Below, in pieces: positions 31,427 through 42,340 of a stretch of DNA of 64,000 bases. The stretch spans positions 89,120,789-89,184,788 of the forward strand of contig JAYGXS010000002.1 in assembly GCA_036362985.1 (NCBI GenBank), given 5' to 3'. The position numbers and the translations under genes were made by a program. Origin of the DNA: Ligula intestinalis. Its lineage: Eukaryota > Platyhelminthes > Cestoda > Diphyllobothriidea > Diphyllobothriidae. Position 1 is the first letter of the stretch. Each line of letters starts with the position of its first letter. The notes beneath the pieces were generated by a model. That model had not been told where the DNA came from, did not search any database, and was given only the letters and a program-made list of their open reading frames with translations.

Positions 31427-32939
31427 TTCAGTATATATAAGGGAAAGAGGCAGAGCCTTTGAAACCCCTATTTACAGATAGATGCTGTCAGATCATGCTT
31501 ATTGTTCAAAGTCATATCTACACTATATAAACGTTTGTTGTCTTTCAAATATTTGACCAGCAAGCAAAGTAAGATCAAGCCTTCTTTTGAATGGGTCGAC
31601 GCTTTCAGCAAGAACAACCGAGGGCGGAATTTTATTCCATTCTTCAATGACCCATTGGGAGAAGAAGTGGGCCCACACTTCTAGTTTGGCGTGTTGTTTC
31701 TTCAGTTTGTAAGAATGACCGCGTAGATGTATTGTTTGTGCAAATTCAAAGAAGTCGTACATCTAAAGAGCACAGTCTACTCCCCTGACAATTTTAAACA
31801 CCATGATCATATCTCCTCTGTATTGCGTATAATAGAGAGGAAAAAGATTGAGCCTATCTAGACGACCTTCATACGGGAGACCTCCTAAGCTGCTGACTAG
31901 CTTGGTTGCCCTTCTTTGCACTTTCTCGAGCATTGTGATATCTTTCTCCATCCAAGAGCACCACGCTAGGACGCAGTACTCTAACATCGGCCGAACAAAT
32001 GTTCCGAAGACTCGCCCAAAAAGCTCCTCATTAAAATAGAGGAAGGACCGTCTGATCGCTCCGAGGATGCCCATAGCCTTCTTTGCAGTTTTAGCACAGT
32101 CAGTTGACGGTTTGAGGTCGGGCGTCATGCGTACACCTAGATCCCGTAGTTCGTTCACTAGCTCGCGTTGATGTCCTCCAATCGAGTAGTCATACTCGAA
32201 TGGTATCACCTTTCTGCGACTAGACCGTAAACGAATTACTTGGCATTTGTTGAAGTTCAGCAGCAGTAGCCATTTTTCACACCACTTTTGCAAGCGATCC
32301 ATGTCATTTTGTAAGGTCTGTCCATCCTCTGAGCTTTCAATGGACTTCCAGATCTTTAGATCGTCTGCAAACATGACTTTCTCACAGGTGAGGTAGTCAA
32401 GGCAGTCGTTTACATATACCAGAAATAGAATGGGACCCAGAACGCTTCCCTTCGGAACCCCACTGGATACGGTTTTCCATTCTGTTTTGGTGTCTCCAAT
32501 ACAAACACGCTGACGCCTGCCTGTTAGAAAGTCAGCTTACCATTTGAGTAGGTTTCCAGTCACACTTATTTGATGCAGCTTTGATATTAGTAGTCTGTGT
32601 GGAACCTTATCGAATGCCTTGCTGAAGTCAATGCAGACCGCATCGACCGACCAACCCATTTCCAGAGATTTCGTTCAGCTTTCCATGGATGTTAGCAGGT
32701 TTTTGAGACAAGAGTGGCCACTTCGGAATCCATGTTGTGCTGCCCTTAGCAAGTTATTCTCCTCAATGTGTCTCATTTGTTCCGTTTTGATTAGTTTCTC
32801 CATTAGTTTATAACAAATGCTTGTGAGACTAACTGGTCTAAAGCTATAAGGTGAAGTTCTCTCTCCTTCTTTATAAAAAGGTGTTATATTGGCCAGCTTC
32901 AAGTCAAGAGGCAGGGCTCCCTTATCCATTGAACTTTCA
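31411..32939 (-). mobile_element. Family F LINE, RT half, minus strand
   Basis: A 5'-truncated element inserted in family D copy 2. The tail at its 3' end (31411-31436) repeats a 10-bp unit around 'attcagtata'. The coding part covers the RT from just before motif 1 to the C-terminus. Family D sequence (GHEIP | NENKNFVLDQSDKAE) continues on the two sides. Confidence 0.8.
31523..32929 (-). pseudogene. Family F reverse transcriptase, few lesions
   Basis: On the minus strand: GALPLDLKLANITPFYKEGE, FRPVSLTSICYKLMEKLI, QHGFRSGHSCLKNLL, a stop, VDAVCIDFSKAFDKVPHR, a TAA in LLKW*ADFL, VSSGVPKGSVLGPILFLVYV, VMFADDLKIWKS, EKWLLLLNFNKCQVIRL, LEKVQRRATKLVSSLGG, a stop after GVDCAL at 31763, and a final FFSQWVIEEWNKIPPSVV. 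It resembles family C more than A, B or D. Motif A Asp and FADD are kept. Confidence 0.8.
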
Positions 32940-33328
32940 AAGAATGAAAATAAAAACTTTGTGCTGGATCAGTCTGACAAGGCTGAATTGTTTAATGCAT
33001 TCTATGCAGCGCGCTTCAAATTGCGGTTTCAATTTCTCGTCCTTCGTGGGAAATATTATTTTCGGGATTTCGGTTCACCTATCCCTCTGACGGACTTTCT
33101 TTCTTAGCTATTGGATTAATTTTCGCAATAACTTCACCCTCAGAAGACACGACAGGACATTAGTCAAAACGAGCATCATCTCCGTCACTGCCTTCTGTCA
33201 ACAATTCTCCCGGATTCCAGCTCTCTACAAACGGCTGAGTCGTTTCAATAATCTTTTTCATACAGTTGAACCCTTTTTATACATATTGCACAGAGCTTTA
33301 ATTTCATTTATCGTCAGTCTGATCTATT

Positions 33329-34970
33329 ATGGGAGACAAAAATAAACGTGTAGATCAGCTTGTTAAAGCTGCGGCGCGAGAGGGACTCGTACACAAAACC
33401 TGTCGTTCGTCGGTATCAGTCGTTACCACTACACCACCAGCGTCAACTGCTGACTCTAATTTAATTTGGTATAAAACCCCTAGTTGCAATTTCGAGGGCA
33501 GAAGTCGCAAGAGTGATGCGATGAAATCACCCCCCGCTAAAAGGGCTAAAAGTCTCTCGAGTTCAGTAGACGCAATTTACGAACACCAAGTTGAGCGTCT
33601 AATCAACTCCTCCACGAAGGCACAGGATGACAGCAATCAAAATCGGTTATTAACAGTCAAAAAGCAATCCACTTTATTATTTGATTCATTAACGGTCTGT
33701 TGTGAAAAGATTGTGACAGAAAAAATCGAAACTATGTGCTATACAGCTTTGGAAAACGGGAAGGAATGTTCGCCAGTGCCTGCATTCGAAATCCCGACAT
33801 CATCGCAACAAGGAAAAAAAGTCACGCCACCGCCCAGATTCGAACCCTGGATCCCCCACGTAGAAGTCGAACGCCTACCTCACTCCGCCATCACAGATGC
33901 TCTGATGGTTTCCAAATTCCCTTACTAACTACGGAAGCTCGATCTAGAAATTCTTTGAAATCTCCTCTTGCCAAGCGAACTAAAAGTCGTAAAAGTTTAA
34001 GGGATGTAACTCATGAAGATGAAGCCTCCGTATCATATTTTACCCTTTTGAACAAATTTACAAACCTTGAGAAGATAGTTAATAGTCTTAGAGTGGAGAT
34101 GGAGGAGCTGAAAAAATTTTCTCTATTTCTCCCTCGTGAGGAGAAACCGGCGATGCGTGAAATTGAGCGAGGAAACCTAACGTACGGAGAAACAAAATCC
34201 CTCGCCGAAGTGTCTAAGCACAAAAATGATCCGGTAGCCAGGGTGCTTGACGGAGTTAGTAGTCTGCCATGGACAGGGGAAACGTTCAACCCACTGACTT
34301 CCAAGAGAACGAAGAAGCGCTCTCGGGCTCCCAAAAAAGGCCGACCAAGCCCAAGTGCTAATATAAGTAGGCCGAGATTGAGCACGAGCCGAACAAAATG
34401 GGCACCTTCGCAGGCCAAAACGAACAGGAGCGCTGAACCTCGAAGCGAATCTGTCCTAACAAACCCTAGAGAAGCAGAAGGGGATGACCGTCGGAAGGTG
34501 ATTACCACTCGTATAAACTGCATAGTCATAAAAGGCATGACAGAAGGTACTTCCGATACCCCGAAATCAAGATTAGAAGAGGACAGGAAGTTATTTAAAG
34601 AATATCTGAAATTCCTCCTAAAGGGTGAGGAAAAAGTCGAAGTTCTAAAGGCATTCCGAATGGGCCGTATAACAGACTCAAAAGATGAACAACGCCAACC
34701 AAGACCGTTGAAGGTTGTTCTGAAGAGTGAGGCTGAGGTCCAGCTATTGTTAAGCAGGAAAACAATACTTAGATACTCACACCCGACGGTTTTTTTTTCA
34801 GCGGGATTTTTCCCCCGCGGAGCGGGAGAAATGGAGATTGCTAAAAGTAGAACTCCACAGGAGATGCGAACTCGGTGAGAGCAATCTTCGAATTCTGAAC
34901 GGGGAGATCGTCCATGTCCCGAGGTCACTCCTCTGGAGAAAGCCGATAACACTAACAGCCTAGTCGGGAT
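33329..34970 (+). pseudogene. Family C ORF1, broken at least twice
   Basis: ATG at 33329 (MGDKNKRVDQLVKAAAREG). A basic motif KSPPAKRAKS is followed by a coiled-coil-like stretch. The first frame ends at 33928. A second frame continues with KSPLAKRTKSRKSLRD, a coiled coil (TLLNKFTNLEKIVNSLRVEM), a basic linker, and the RRM-like C-terminal domain (VEVLKAFRMGRI, RPLKVVLKSEAEVQLLLSRK, HPTVFF). There the T run (34790-34798) has 9 Ts where family A and copy C1 have 8, so the frame slips and stops at 34878. The true ORF1 end continues in the next frame to about 34964. The break near 33928 coincides with a tRNA-like stretch (33826-33900). Confidence 0.75.
33826..33900 (-). repeat. tRNA-like (SINE-type) stretch inside family C ORF1
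   Basis: On the minus strand it has a pol III A-box-like 'tggcggagtgagg' and a B-box 'ggttcgaatct' about 40 nt apart, and it ends 'gggcggtggc'. The acceptor ends do not pair, so it is not a working tRNA. It may be a tRNA-derived SINE head. A second family C copy over this region is lacking, so insertion cannot be proven here. Confidence 0.45.
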
Positions 34971-35010
34971 AGAAAACAGTCCGTCTCCATCAGCACCGAC
35001 AGCCCCCTGC

Positions 35011-37928
35011 ATGCAATCTCACGCAAGAGGCAACCGCCTGCATAAAGTGGTGAATAAGTCTAAATTGAGCTTTCTTTACACTAATGCCCAAAGTCTTCCC
35101 TCAAAAATTGATGAACTCAAGGCAGTACTTTCGGAGCGGAAACCTGATGTAGTTGCCATAACGGAAACATGGCTAAAAGCAGAAATCGCGGATTCGGAGA
35201 TTTCGATTCCAGCATACCAGTTTTTCCGCAAAGACCGCCAAAACCGACAAGGAGGTGGGGTTGTCGTGTATGTCAGAACTGAAATCTCTGTTACAGAAAG
35301 AGAACACACTCTAGCCCTGGAGTATGAGTCCATCTGGTTAAAGATCAAGAAGGCGAATTCACAGAACCTTGAATTCCTGGCCGTTTACCGGCCACCAAAC
35401 ATTCTGAGCGGAGCCGACGACTCACTTCTTGGTCTGGTGAAAGAAGCTGCTAGCCACCAGGAGGTTCTCATCGTTGGTGACTTCAACGCCCCTGCAATTG
35501 AATGGAACAACCTGACAGTTGAGGCGGCGTCAACTTCCTTTAGTTCCAAATTAATCGATCTCACGTTTGACCTGTCTCTAGTTCAGAACGTAAAGGGCAT
35601 AACCAGATTTCGAGAAAACCAGCGGGCTACTTGTTTGGATCTCATTTTCACAAAGGATTCGTCCTACATAGATGAAGTTCATTCAAGTGCTCCGCTCGGT
35701 AAGAGTGATCATACGACGCTAATGTGGGATTAATCACTCCATACTCAACGGCAGAGGAAAACGGAGGACCAGCCAAACATATGGAAGGCAGATTTCAATT
35801 CAATGAAGAATGCACTATCGACCGTGAATTGGGACTGCCTACTCAAGGGGGATCCGGAGGAGGATTGGAGATCACTCAAGAGGGTTGCATTAGATCTGCT
35901 TAAGCGCTTTTGTCCGGTCAAGGTACACAAGATGACTAGTCGTCCTGCCTGGTTGACGAGAGACCTTAACAGGCAACTGAAGAAGAAGAATAGGAAATGG
36001 AAGTTATTCAGGAAAACTGGGTCGCCAGTACACCTCGACGAAGTCCGACGCCAAAGAAATGCAGTAAAAAATCAATTCGCCAGGCCAGGAAAAACTATGA
36101 ATCAAGAATCCTCCAACAGGCCGAAGAAAAGCCCAAAATTCTATTCCGCTTTATTAACAGTAGATTAAAAAACAAGGATCCTGTCGCAGTACTTAAGAAT
36201 GATGATGGCGGAGAAGTCGTTGAGAATGACGAGAAAGCCGAGTACTGTAGCCGGTTCTTTGCCTCGGTATTCACTAGGGAAACCGAGCTTCATTTTGATA
36301 ATGCCAACAGTGCTGTTGCAAACGCCGGTCCGGCACTTCACTCTCTACTATTTCCAACATCTGTAGTTGAGAGGGAGCTGCAGAGCCTCAAAGAAGCAAA
36401 GTCATCCGGTCCAGACAATATACCAGCCAAGTTCTTGAAAGAATTGGCAAGCGAACTCTCAGAGCCCCTGGCACATATCTTTCGTTCTTCATTTGAACTA
36501 GGAAAATTGCCATCCGAATGGAAAATGGCAAATATTTACCCGATATACAAGGGCGGAGCCCGAACGAAGGTCAACAATTACCAGCCCGTCAGCCTAACTT
36601 GCATCTGCTGCAAGGTGATGGAAACGATAATTAAGAAGACGACAATGGAGTTCTTGGAGGAGAAAAACCCAATGTCAGGGCTCCAACACGGCTTCAGAAA
36701 GAACCATTTTTGCCTTTCCAGCCTTCTACTCTCCACTGAGCAGTGGACTCGTGCACTAGATGAAGATGGTAAGGTTGACGTCATCCATACGGACTTCAAG
36801 AAGGCATTCGACAGCGTCCCACATAAGCGTCTAATGTATAAATTGTCAGAAATTGGCATAAAAGGAAACCTGCTGGCATGGATCACAGATTTTCTCACAG
36901 GGCGATCGCAAACTGTGTGCATCGGTGACTCAAAGTCAAGCCCTGCATATGTTCTGAGTGGCGTCCCCCAAGGCTCTGTCTTAGGGCCACTGCTCTTCCT
37001 TATCTATATCAACGACTGTGTCAACGACCTGGGTTGCAGTGCTATCACGTTTGCCGACGACGTCAAACTCTGGAGAACCATCAGGTCTGACGCCGATAGG
37101 AAAGTGCTTCAAGAGAGTCTTAATCGACTTAGCTGCTGGTCTGCTCGTTGGCTTTTAAACTTCAACATTAGTAAGTGTGTGGTTTTAAGACTCCGTACTA
37201 GGACTGATGAGGAGAACGATTCCTTCCAATACCTCCTCGATGGGCACCCGCTTTCAAATGTGAACGAACAAAAGGATCTCGGTGTTCTAATAAATTCCTC
37301 ACTCAAACCATCTACTCAGTGTGTAAAGGCAGCTAAACGCGCGACACAGGTGCTGTTTGCGATAAGGCGGGGATTCGTAAACATTGACAAGGAGCTCTTC
37401 AGGAAAACCTACGGAGCGTTTGTTCGGTCCCACTTGGAGTATGCTGTTCAGGCCTGGCGTCCGTGGTTCAAGAAGGATTACCTGCACCTGGAACGAGTGC
37501 AGGCGAGGGCTACGAAGATGGTCAAGAATCTTAGTCATCTGCCTTATGAAGACAGACTGACCGAACTTGATCTTTTCCCTCTCAATTATAGGCAACTCCG
37601 CGGGGACCTCATACAAACCTACCGAATCGTTAGAGGCCAAGACTGCGCCCTAGAATTTGATGATTTCTTCGAATTGGCTCGGACTGACCATCTGCGAGGT
37701 CATCCTTTTAAACTACAGAGGAAACCGGCCCGTATCGACGTTCGACGAAACGCCTTCTCTCAGAGGGTCATTGGAGCGTGGAACGGACTCCCGGAAGATG
37801 TGGTCCTCTCAGATACTGTTGACATTTTTAAACACAAACTTGATTCTCATTTGCTAAGAAACTGTGGCAGATATAATGAACAAAGTGTCAGTAGCAGCAC
37901 CTTGCAACTGGCTCACACTTATCGCTGA
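35011..37928 (+). pseudogene. Family C ORF2 (endonuclease and RT), one stop and one frameshift
   Basis: ATG at 35011. Endonuclease: KLSFLYTNAQSLPSKIDELK, AITETWLKAE, RQGGGVVVYVRTE, YRPPNILSGA, GDFNAPAIEW and APLGKSDHTTLMWD, then TAA at 35731. The frame is open again to about 36068, where an A-run is one base shorter (6 A) than in copy C1 (7 A). RT continues in the next frame to 37928: KSSGPDNIPAKFLKELA, YQPVSLTCICCKVMETI, GLQHGFRKNHFCLSSLL, VDVIHTDFKKAFDSVPHK, LSGVPQGSVLGPLLFLIYIN, ITFADDVKLWR, RVQARATKMVKNL and WNGLPEDVV. Catalytic residues are kept. Confidence 0.85.
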
Positions 37929-38049
37929 TGTTAAGCGTACATTTGTACATTTGTATTATGTACTATTGTTACGGTGGACCTATTATGCGATTTTGGTTAT
38001 GAATAGGGAGCTCAAGGGCGAAAGCCTTCTTCTCTTAATAAAGTGACTT
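37929..38049 (+). other. Family C 3' untranslated region and tail
   Basis: It contains 'tacatttgtacatttgtatt' and 'attatgcgattttggttatg', and ends 'ttaataaagtgacttat'. The same block appears at 8081-8204 (plus) and 6803-6930 (minus). Confidence 0.8.
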
Positions 38050-38193
38050 ATCTTACGACGGAATCCGAACCGGTTCCATCGTTTTAGCCATGCTCAGTCA
38101 ATACTATCAGTACCATTGATTTCTCCATAGAAGTAATTCGTTGGCACATTATCCGTCTGAAAAACTCGCACTCCTCGGGAACTGACGGTATTC

Positions 38194-38242
38194 AATGACA
38201 TTAACGAGGCCCTCCGGGCCTAAAATATAAAATTTATTTATT
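38194..38242 (+). mobile_element. 49-bp insertion of a family D 3' terminus
   Basis: Within family D copy 2 linker sequence lies 'aatgacattaacgaggccct', then 'ccgggcctaaaatataaaat' and TTTATTTATT. This is the last part of family D. TATTC is found on both sides (38189-38193 and 38243-38247), as expected of a target duplication. It is an extremely 5'-truncated retrotransposition product. Confidence 0.8.
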
Positions 38243-38399
38243 TATTCCAAACTCACTTATCAAGAGATTTTTCACCTTCCCCGATTGCTAAGTCATTTAA
38301 TCTCAGCTTATCTTCGGAACAATTTCTTTCCTGCCTCATGGAAGACACCTATTATTCTTTCAGTCTTCAAATCAGGATCTCGTTCGGACGTAAATAACT

Positions 38400-39726
38400 A
38401 CCGAGGTGTTCATAAAACCGCGGCCCTAGCCAAACTTCTGTAAAAGTTCAATTTTAATCAAATTCTCGATTTTTATTTAGCAAATAAACTATTAAGCGCC
38501 TCACAGCATGGATTTCTACCTGGAAGATCATGCCAAACCTGTCACTTGGCATTCCTTAACCTCGTTACTTCACTTCGTAATGAGCAGCAATCACTCATTT
38601 TGATTTACTTTGACCTTAGTAAAGCTTTCGACAAGGTGTTGCACGGGCATCTTCTAGTGAAACTAGAAGCCCTAGGCATCTGGCCTCCTCTCCTCGATTT
38701 CATTGCTTCCTACCTGCCTAACCTCAGCCAGAAGGTCTTAGTAGGCAAAAGCTACTCGATGCCTCAGCCGATCACGAGTGGCGTTTTTCAAGGCGCGGTT
38801 TTAGGTCCCCTACTTTGCATTCTTTGCATAAATGAAAGTTCAACAGTGCTTAATAATTCAGAAAATTTCATTTATTCTGATGACCTTAAGTGTATTTACT
38901 CACGGCCAGTAGTTGCGTTGATCAAGTTAACGCAGACTTTGGGACGCCACATGGCAGATGGAGTTTTCTCCATCCAACTGTAGTTTCATGTGTTTGGGTC
39001 CAGCAAAGCTTCCGGGACCCATTATCTCCCAAAATAGCCCACTGTTAGAACGATCTACGATAAAGGATTTTTGTCTTACTTACATGAATAGGCTTGCATC
39101 ATCGCCTCATGTAGATCGAATTTCTGCCAAGGCCGCACAAATATGTGCGTTTGTATCACATAATGTTTTCCTTCCAGAAATAAAGTTAAAAATATACCGC
39201 ATGTTTGTTCTCCCTATATTAGAATACTGGTGTTCGCTTTTTGGTCTCATGACCCAGAATGACCGTAGTAAGATTGAAAAGGTTCAGCGAATTTTCACTC
39301 GTAAAATATTTTCTGTTTCTGGGTCTAGTATTTCTGATACAGATACATATCAGTTAGCAGACATTAAATTTTTTTGGGCAAGAAGACTCGAAGCTGGTAT
39401 ATGCTTTCTGTTTTGCGTTAGCAATAGTCCTAATCTCCCATAAATTAACGCTCTCACTCCGGTAAACCGACCTTTTGCCACTCGTAACTATTCCATGATA
39501 ATTTACCACCCTGTAGCTCCACATCTAACCTTTCTCGCTTTTTTACCTCCAAATATGTTTTTATTTGGAACAATCTTCCACTCGAAATTAGGTTGCCTAC
39601 TAAATTATAGATTTTCAAACGCAAGTTACGTAAGGATTACATTTGGAGGAAATAAAGTCGTTTCTGCCTGTTTCATTTCCAAACACGCAATTTGTAGATT
39701 TCGAAAAGGGTCCTCCTGGCATTTGA
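38400..39726 (+). pseudogene. Family D2 reverse transcriptase, broken
   Basis: Motifs in order: SASQHGFLPGRSCQTCHLAF, SLILIYFDLSKAFDKVLHGH, LEALGIWPPLLDFIASYL, VFQGAVLGPLLCILCIN, FIYSDDLKCIYS (YADD reads YSDD), then after a frame break FSPSNCSFMCLGPAKLPGP, LYRMFVLPILEYW as KIYRMFVLPILEYWC, RIFTRKIF, and a final DFEKGSSWHL. The stop equals the PPGI stop of the minus-strand copy. Several frameshifts and stops are present. Confidence 0.8.
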
Positions 39727-39884
39727 AGCTGTTCCCAGGATATGGTGATCATCGAGGTCGCTATCGATGGTTATTGCTTGGCCACCAACTTATCGGTGGA
39801 CTCTGGAGTCTGTTGGGTCGCATCTCCGTGATGTTGCCTTGACTTCCACTGCCCTCTCCTGTTGTCCCGGATGACCTCTTTAAA

Positions 39885-40315
39885 CTTTGGAATTTTAAAT
39901 TTTAAATTTATATTTTTCAGCGCCGGTACGGCGCTATCTGTACAAAGTTAATTTCGAAAAAATAAAAATTCAAAAAAGAATTTGACAATGTGTGCAAGTA
40001 GACGTAGAAAGTCGTAATGATGTCAGCAGAAATTGTACTTTTGGGTCAACATTTAGCAATGTTTTGCAGGTAATTTTGAACTATAAACGAAAACATATGG
40101 CAGTTAAAATACTCTTACAGTGAAAATGGAGACAATGTTCAACGGGCCTCCATGTTAAAAAAGTGTGAAAGAGAAAAAACTGCTTAGGAATATAGTAGTA
40201 GGAACACAGTAGTAGAGCATAAATATGTATGGTTGGTCTGATCACGGTGAGTAGTCAACGAAACTGCAGCATTTTAGACTGAGTACTTCCGCGTGGCTTC
40301 GTTTGAGTCACCGTT
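39885..40315 (-). mobile_element. Family B 3' end only, minus strand
   Basis: This is the reverse complement of the family B2 3' untranslated region (30380-30820): 'cagcgccggtacggcgct' and tail at the left, then 'gtagacgtagaaagtcgtaa' and 'actgagtacttccgc' at the right. It has no coding sequence. It is inserted in the 3' untranslated region of family D copy 2, which resumes at about 40316. Confidence 0.85.
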
Positions 40316-40600
40316 TTATTATTTTTCCCATGAAAATAAGCGTCCCGAACCCTCAAGAATAGGATCCCATCTAACTGCACCATGCTACCTATAAAGGCAG
40401 TTTTTTCTCCTACATTTTTTTGGCAATTGGTGGGTCGCTGAACTCATCCACCGATGTAGGAAATTTTTTTACTGCCCAGCTAATTATCTTATAAACGTTC
40501 GTTGTTAATCTGAAATATTTTTTTATTTTTTCTTATTTTCACGATAGCACTAAGTTTGTAATGAAAGGGCCCCTTGGGTCTTGAATATACAATTTATGTA

Positions 40601-40710
40601 TCTTTGGGGGCTCACATAAGGCGTAGTTAGATGGCTAATATTTTGGCCTGGGCGTCCGTTAGAACAAATTTGCGAGTTGATATCTCGGCCTGGGCCTTCA
40701 CTACAACAGT
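40601..40710. other. Unassigned between family D2 and repeat R1
   Basis: Short noncoding stretch, nothing recognised. The phrase 'ggcctgggc' occurs twice (40645 and 40689). Confidence 0.3.
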
Positions 40711-40925
40711 AATGACCCGCTCCTGGTATTTATACTTAACATGGACGCCAAACCGAAGAGCCCGTAGACCGTAGAGAAGACCAGTCGGCCAGAGAAAGTG
40801 TGGGTTTACTCAGACAAGCACGTTCCAAAAAGTCAGCGCAAGTCTTTAAGTCTAAAAGGTACAACCAATTTAGGGAAACGAATGGGTATTAGCAAGATCC
40901 ATCGAGCCAATCAGCTTTTGGCTAC
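40711..40925. repeat. Dispersed repeat R1, copy 2
   Basis: It aligns with 319-545 in the same orientation and with similar length. No integrase sequence lies next to this copy, so it could be a solo LTR or an unrelated dispersed repeat. Confidence 0.65.
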
Positions 40926-41319
40926 AAACGCGATTGGCTGGGAATCGGTGGCTGACATCCAGTTTAAATTTTGGTTTATCGATTGATGTGACTACGAGTC
41001 AGTTCACTGCCTTTAGGCTGATCGATAGCCTGTGGTGAGTGCGGCTGCCTGTGCAGGCTTTCTATATTTTAGGCGTCTCTTAAAAGAGTTGTCGTGGGAA
41101 TGGACGCATTCCCCGCAGTCTTTTCTCCCTACGTGGGTGTCTGCCTGATTAAAATGTGGTTTCCCTGTGAAAAGAAATGCGTAAAACTGATCAAAGTGTT
41201 CTGCCTTTCCAGAATTTACAGTAGTTTATTCGTTGTTCTCCTCTTTCAAGGCTTTGACTGTTTCTTTATTGTTTACCTACTATTGATGTAGCTAAAGAGT
41301 TGTTTTGGCTTATATATGG
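40926..41319. other. Unassigned, no gene seen
   Basis: The frames are short and without similarity to anything I know. No terminal repeat or tail is recognised. Confidence 0.35.
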
Positions 41320-42340
41320 CTAATTCTATTAAGTTGCCGCAAACTCTTGCTGTGATTTGCGAACAATTTACCTTGTCTCGGTCCACTTTCGGCAGAATTC
41401 TTCATAGTGTCAGAGTTGACTTGTTGCTGCATTCGTCCTCCACAGTTTGTTCTTCAGGTTTATTGGTTCTTCAAATATTGCGTTTACCAAGAGGACTGGC
41501 TCGCCTTTTGTAATTTTTTCAAGCGGACAGTTGCGATGCATCATGTCGTTTATTACATTCCTGAGAATGTTCAAATCAGCATCCGGACTACCGGTAAGAA
41601 GTTCATGCTCTTTTAGCATTGACAGCTCACTTCACATCGCGGTGGAATTTCCGTGCCGGTAATATAGCCCAACATCCGCATTGTCAGTTTGCTTGGTATT
41701 TGAATCATATTCTCATGGACATCGTCGCTCTTACCAAGTGGAGCGACTGACCCTAGTTGACTTGCGTCAGTTCGGTATTTTGAAAGCAGGAGGTCTAGAC
41801 AGTTCGCTGTTTGTGCCTCTTTGATTCCTGTTGGGAATGCAACATTTTGCATGAGAGACAGATTCACAGATTCAACCTCTGAAGATTGATTTGACGGTCT
41901 ATGAATAGTGATGAAATTTATAATGGGTGCACCACACGTCTTCAGTTTAAACCACAGTGCTTCGTAATCATGAGAACAACTGATTTTCCATTCTGACTTA
42001 ATGATGCCCCTCTTTAAAAAGACTCCTTTTCCTCAGTCTCGCTTTTAGACGGTCTCGACGAAAAGTAAGGTAATTAACGAGTACAAAGTCGGTCTCAATT
42101 AAGGCTGCCTATAACCAGATCTCTGTAATGGAGAGGACCTTCGGCTGTAGATCAACATACTGTAAGATCATGAACCTTCTGAAGCAAACCCTGTGTGTTC
42201 ATATAAAGAAAGCGCAGCTTCGGCAGAATATGTTTCTGAGCTATTTGTGGGTCCAGGTAGCCGGAAATATTTTGCAGATTATCTTCATTATTTTGTGAGT
42301 GTGAATTTAATGTTTTTTCGTAAAACTCGGCTTTACTACA
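41320..42340 (-). pseudogene. LINE endonuclease fragment (family E/F type), minus strand
   Basis: On the minus strand: KLRFLYMNTQGLLQKVHDL, VDLQPKVLSITEIWL, VNYLTFRRDRLK, HDYEALWFKLKTCGAP, IHRPSNQSS, NLSLMQNVAFPTGIKEAQTA, NCLDLLLSKYR and SVAPLGKSDD, then a linker with FRNVINDMMHRNCPLEK and KLWRTNAATSQL. The block that should hold GDFN is missing. The order and the APLGKSD motif match the C/E/F type of endonuclease. No RT follows. Many stops are present. Confidence 0.7.

Larger units (their letters stand above)
33018..38049 (+). mobile_element. Family C LINE, near full length (C2)
   Basis: About 5.0 kb inserted in family D copy 2. D sequence stops at about 33017 and resumes at about 38050. 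The layout is a 5' untranslated region of about 310 bp, ORF1 (33329 to about 34970), ORF2 (35011-37928), a 3' untranslated region of 120 bp and a tail built on AGTGACTT. ORF1 and ORF2 each carry a few lesions. Confidence 0.85.
30825..40600 (+). mobile_element. Family D LINE copy 2, split by four insertions
   Basis: The pieces, in order, are 30825-31411 (end of endonuclease and linker), 32940-33017 (linker), 38050-38193, 38243-39884 (RT and start of the 3' untranslated region) and 40316-40600 (3' end with 'gggccccttgggtct'). The interruptions are family F (minus), family C (plus), a 49-bp mini-insertion and a family B 3' end (minus). Each junction can be checked against the continuous copy on the minus strand at 20015-24612. 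Confidence 0.8.

Noticed and set aside
33826..33900. A real tRNA gene
   Set aside because: Promoter boxes fit but the acceptor ends do not pair and it sits inside a LINE ORF.
34011..35012. 333-codon minus-strand frame over family C ORF1
   Set aside because: Antisense to the ORF1 coding region with no similarity; a shadow frame.
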